From positions 1 to 7,775 of the forward strand of contig JABSPR010000227.1 of assembly GCA_013214975.1 (NCBI GenBank): DNA of 7,775 nucleotides, written 5' to 3'. The position numbers were made by a program, and so were the translations under genes. Below the pieces are notes generated by a model that saw nothing but the letters and a program-made list of their open reading frames with translations, searched no databases and was not told where the DNA came from. Source of the DNA: Flavobacteriales bacterium (GTDB lineage: Bacteria > Bacteroidota > Bacteroidia > DT-38). This document shows positions 7,527 through 7,775 of this stretch, piece after piece (position 1 is the stretch's first letter; the number at the start of each line of letters is the position of its first letter).

Positions 7527-7775
7527 TTAGTCGTCGGAATACAGATTGTCTGCTTTTTCGTACGAAGTAATAATACCTTTAATAATTGCAGAGCTAAACC
7601 CTTGATGTTCCATTTGATTAAGACCAGCGATTGTGCATCCTTTTGGAGATGTTACATTGTCGATCTCAGTCTCTGGGTGGTTTCCTCTCTTCAATAACAA
7701 ACCAGCCGATCCTTTAGCAGTTTGTGCAGCCATTCGAATCGCATCGTGCGCATGGAAACCAATTTCGGTACCTCC
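7527..7775 (-). CDS. proC: Pyrroline-5-carboxylate reductase (3' part)
   Basis: ProC reduces pyrroline-5-carboxylate to proline with NAD(P)H, the last step of proline synthesis in the cytoplasm. Only the C-terminal 82 residues are visible; the gene runs off the window at 7775, and the frame is open to the edge as GGTEIGFHAHDAIRMAAQ. What is seen is the helical dimerisation domain: AAQTAKGSAGLLL, then HPETEIDNVTSPKGCTIAGL, the signature stretch of the family (usually TSPGGTTIAGL), then the EHQGFSSAIIKGI helix. The Lys-Gly-Cys in place of Gly-Gly-Thr is a variant that I believe also occurs in Bacteroidota ProC. An internal Met at 7733 is not the start, since the family sequence continues upstream of it. 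The N-terminal NAD(P)-binding Rossmann fold lies outside the window. The unknown kinase-like gene follows after 15 bases on the same strand. Confidence 0.9.
   Translation of the reverse strand, partial: GGTEIGFHAHDAIRMAAQTAKGSAGLLLKRGNHPETEIDNVTSPKGCTIAGLNQMEHQGFSSAIIKGIITSYEKADNLYSDD

Noticed and set aside
7527..7733. A short complete 68-residue gene starting at the Met at 7733
   Set aside because: The same frame is open to the window edge and the residues upstream of this Met continue the ProC dimerisation domain, so this is a truncated view of proC.

Overview
The window reads as ordinary chromosomal DNA of a member of the Bacteroidota, probably a flavobacteria-like marine or aquatic lineage. 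The protein sequences of PdhA, the single-lipoyl E2, PheT and the ProC tail all have a Bacteroidota flavour. The DNA is AT-rich, gene starts mostly lack a strong Shine-Dalgarno sequence, and E1-alpha is followed directly by E2 with no E1-beta between them. This assignment comes from remembered family resemblance; no search was run.

Layout. Positions 1-6485 hold four genes on the + strand: the 3' part of pdhA (pyruvate dehydrogenase E1 alpha), pdhC (dihydrolipoamide acetyltransferase, E2), recG (branch-migration DNA helicase) and pheT (phenylalanyl-tRNA synthetase beta). pdhA-pdhC-recG are packed with gaps of 15 and 21 bases and look like one transcription unit. A 67-base gap before pheT may carry its own weak promoter. 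Positions 6480-7775 hold two genes on the - strand: the 3' part of proC (pyrroline-5-carboxylate reductase) and, 15 bases downstream of it, a 343-residue protein of no recognised family. The two blocks converge, and pheT and the unknown gene overlap by six bases at their stop codons.

Function. pdhA and pdhC encode two parts of the complex that turns pyruvate into acetyl-CoA; E1-beta and E3 must lie elsewhere. RecG rescues stalled replication forks and processes recombination intermediates. PheT charges and proofreads tRNA-Phe together with PheS, which is not in the window. ProC makes the last step of proline synthesis. These are housekeeping genes with no evident common pathway.

The one item that may be undescribed is the 343-residue protein. 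Its centre carries a spaced set of residues like those of the protein-kinase-like / aminoglycoside-phosphotransferase fold: a strand lysine, an E-x-I-P-G hinge, a G-D-x4-N catalytic loop and an I-D-F-D metal-binding motif. No mobile elements, CRISPR arrays, tRNA or rRNA genes were seen. No stretch longer than about 70 bases lacks a gene.
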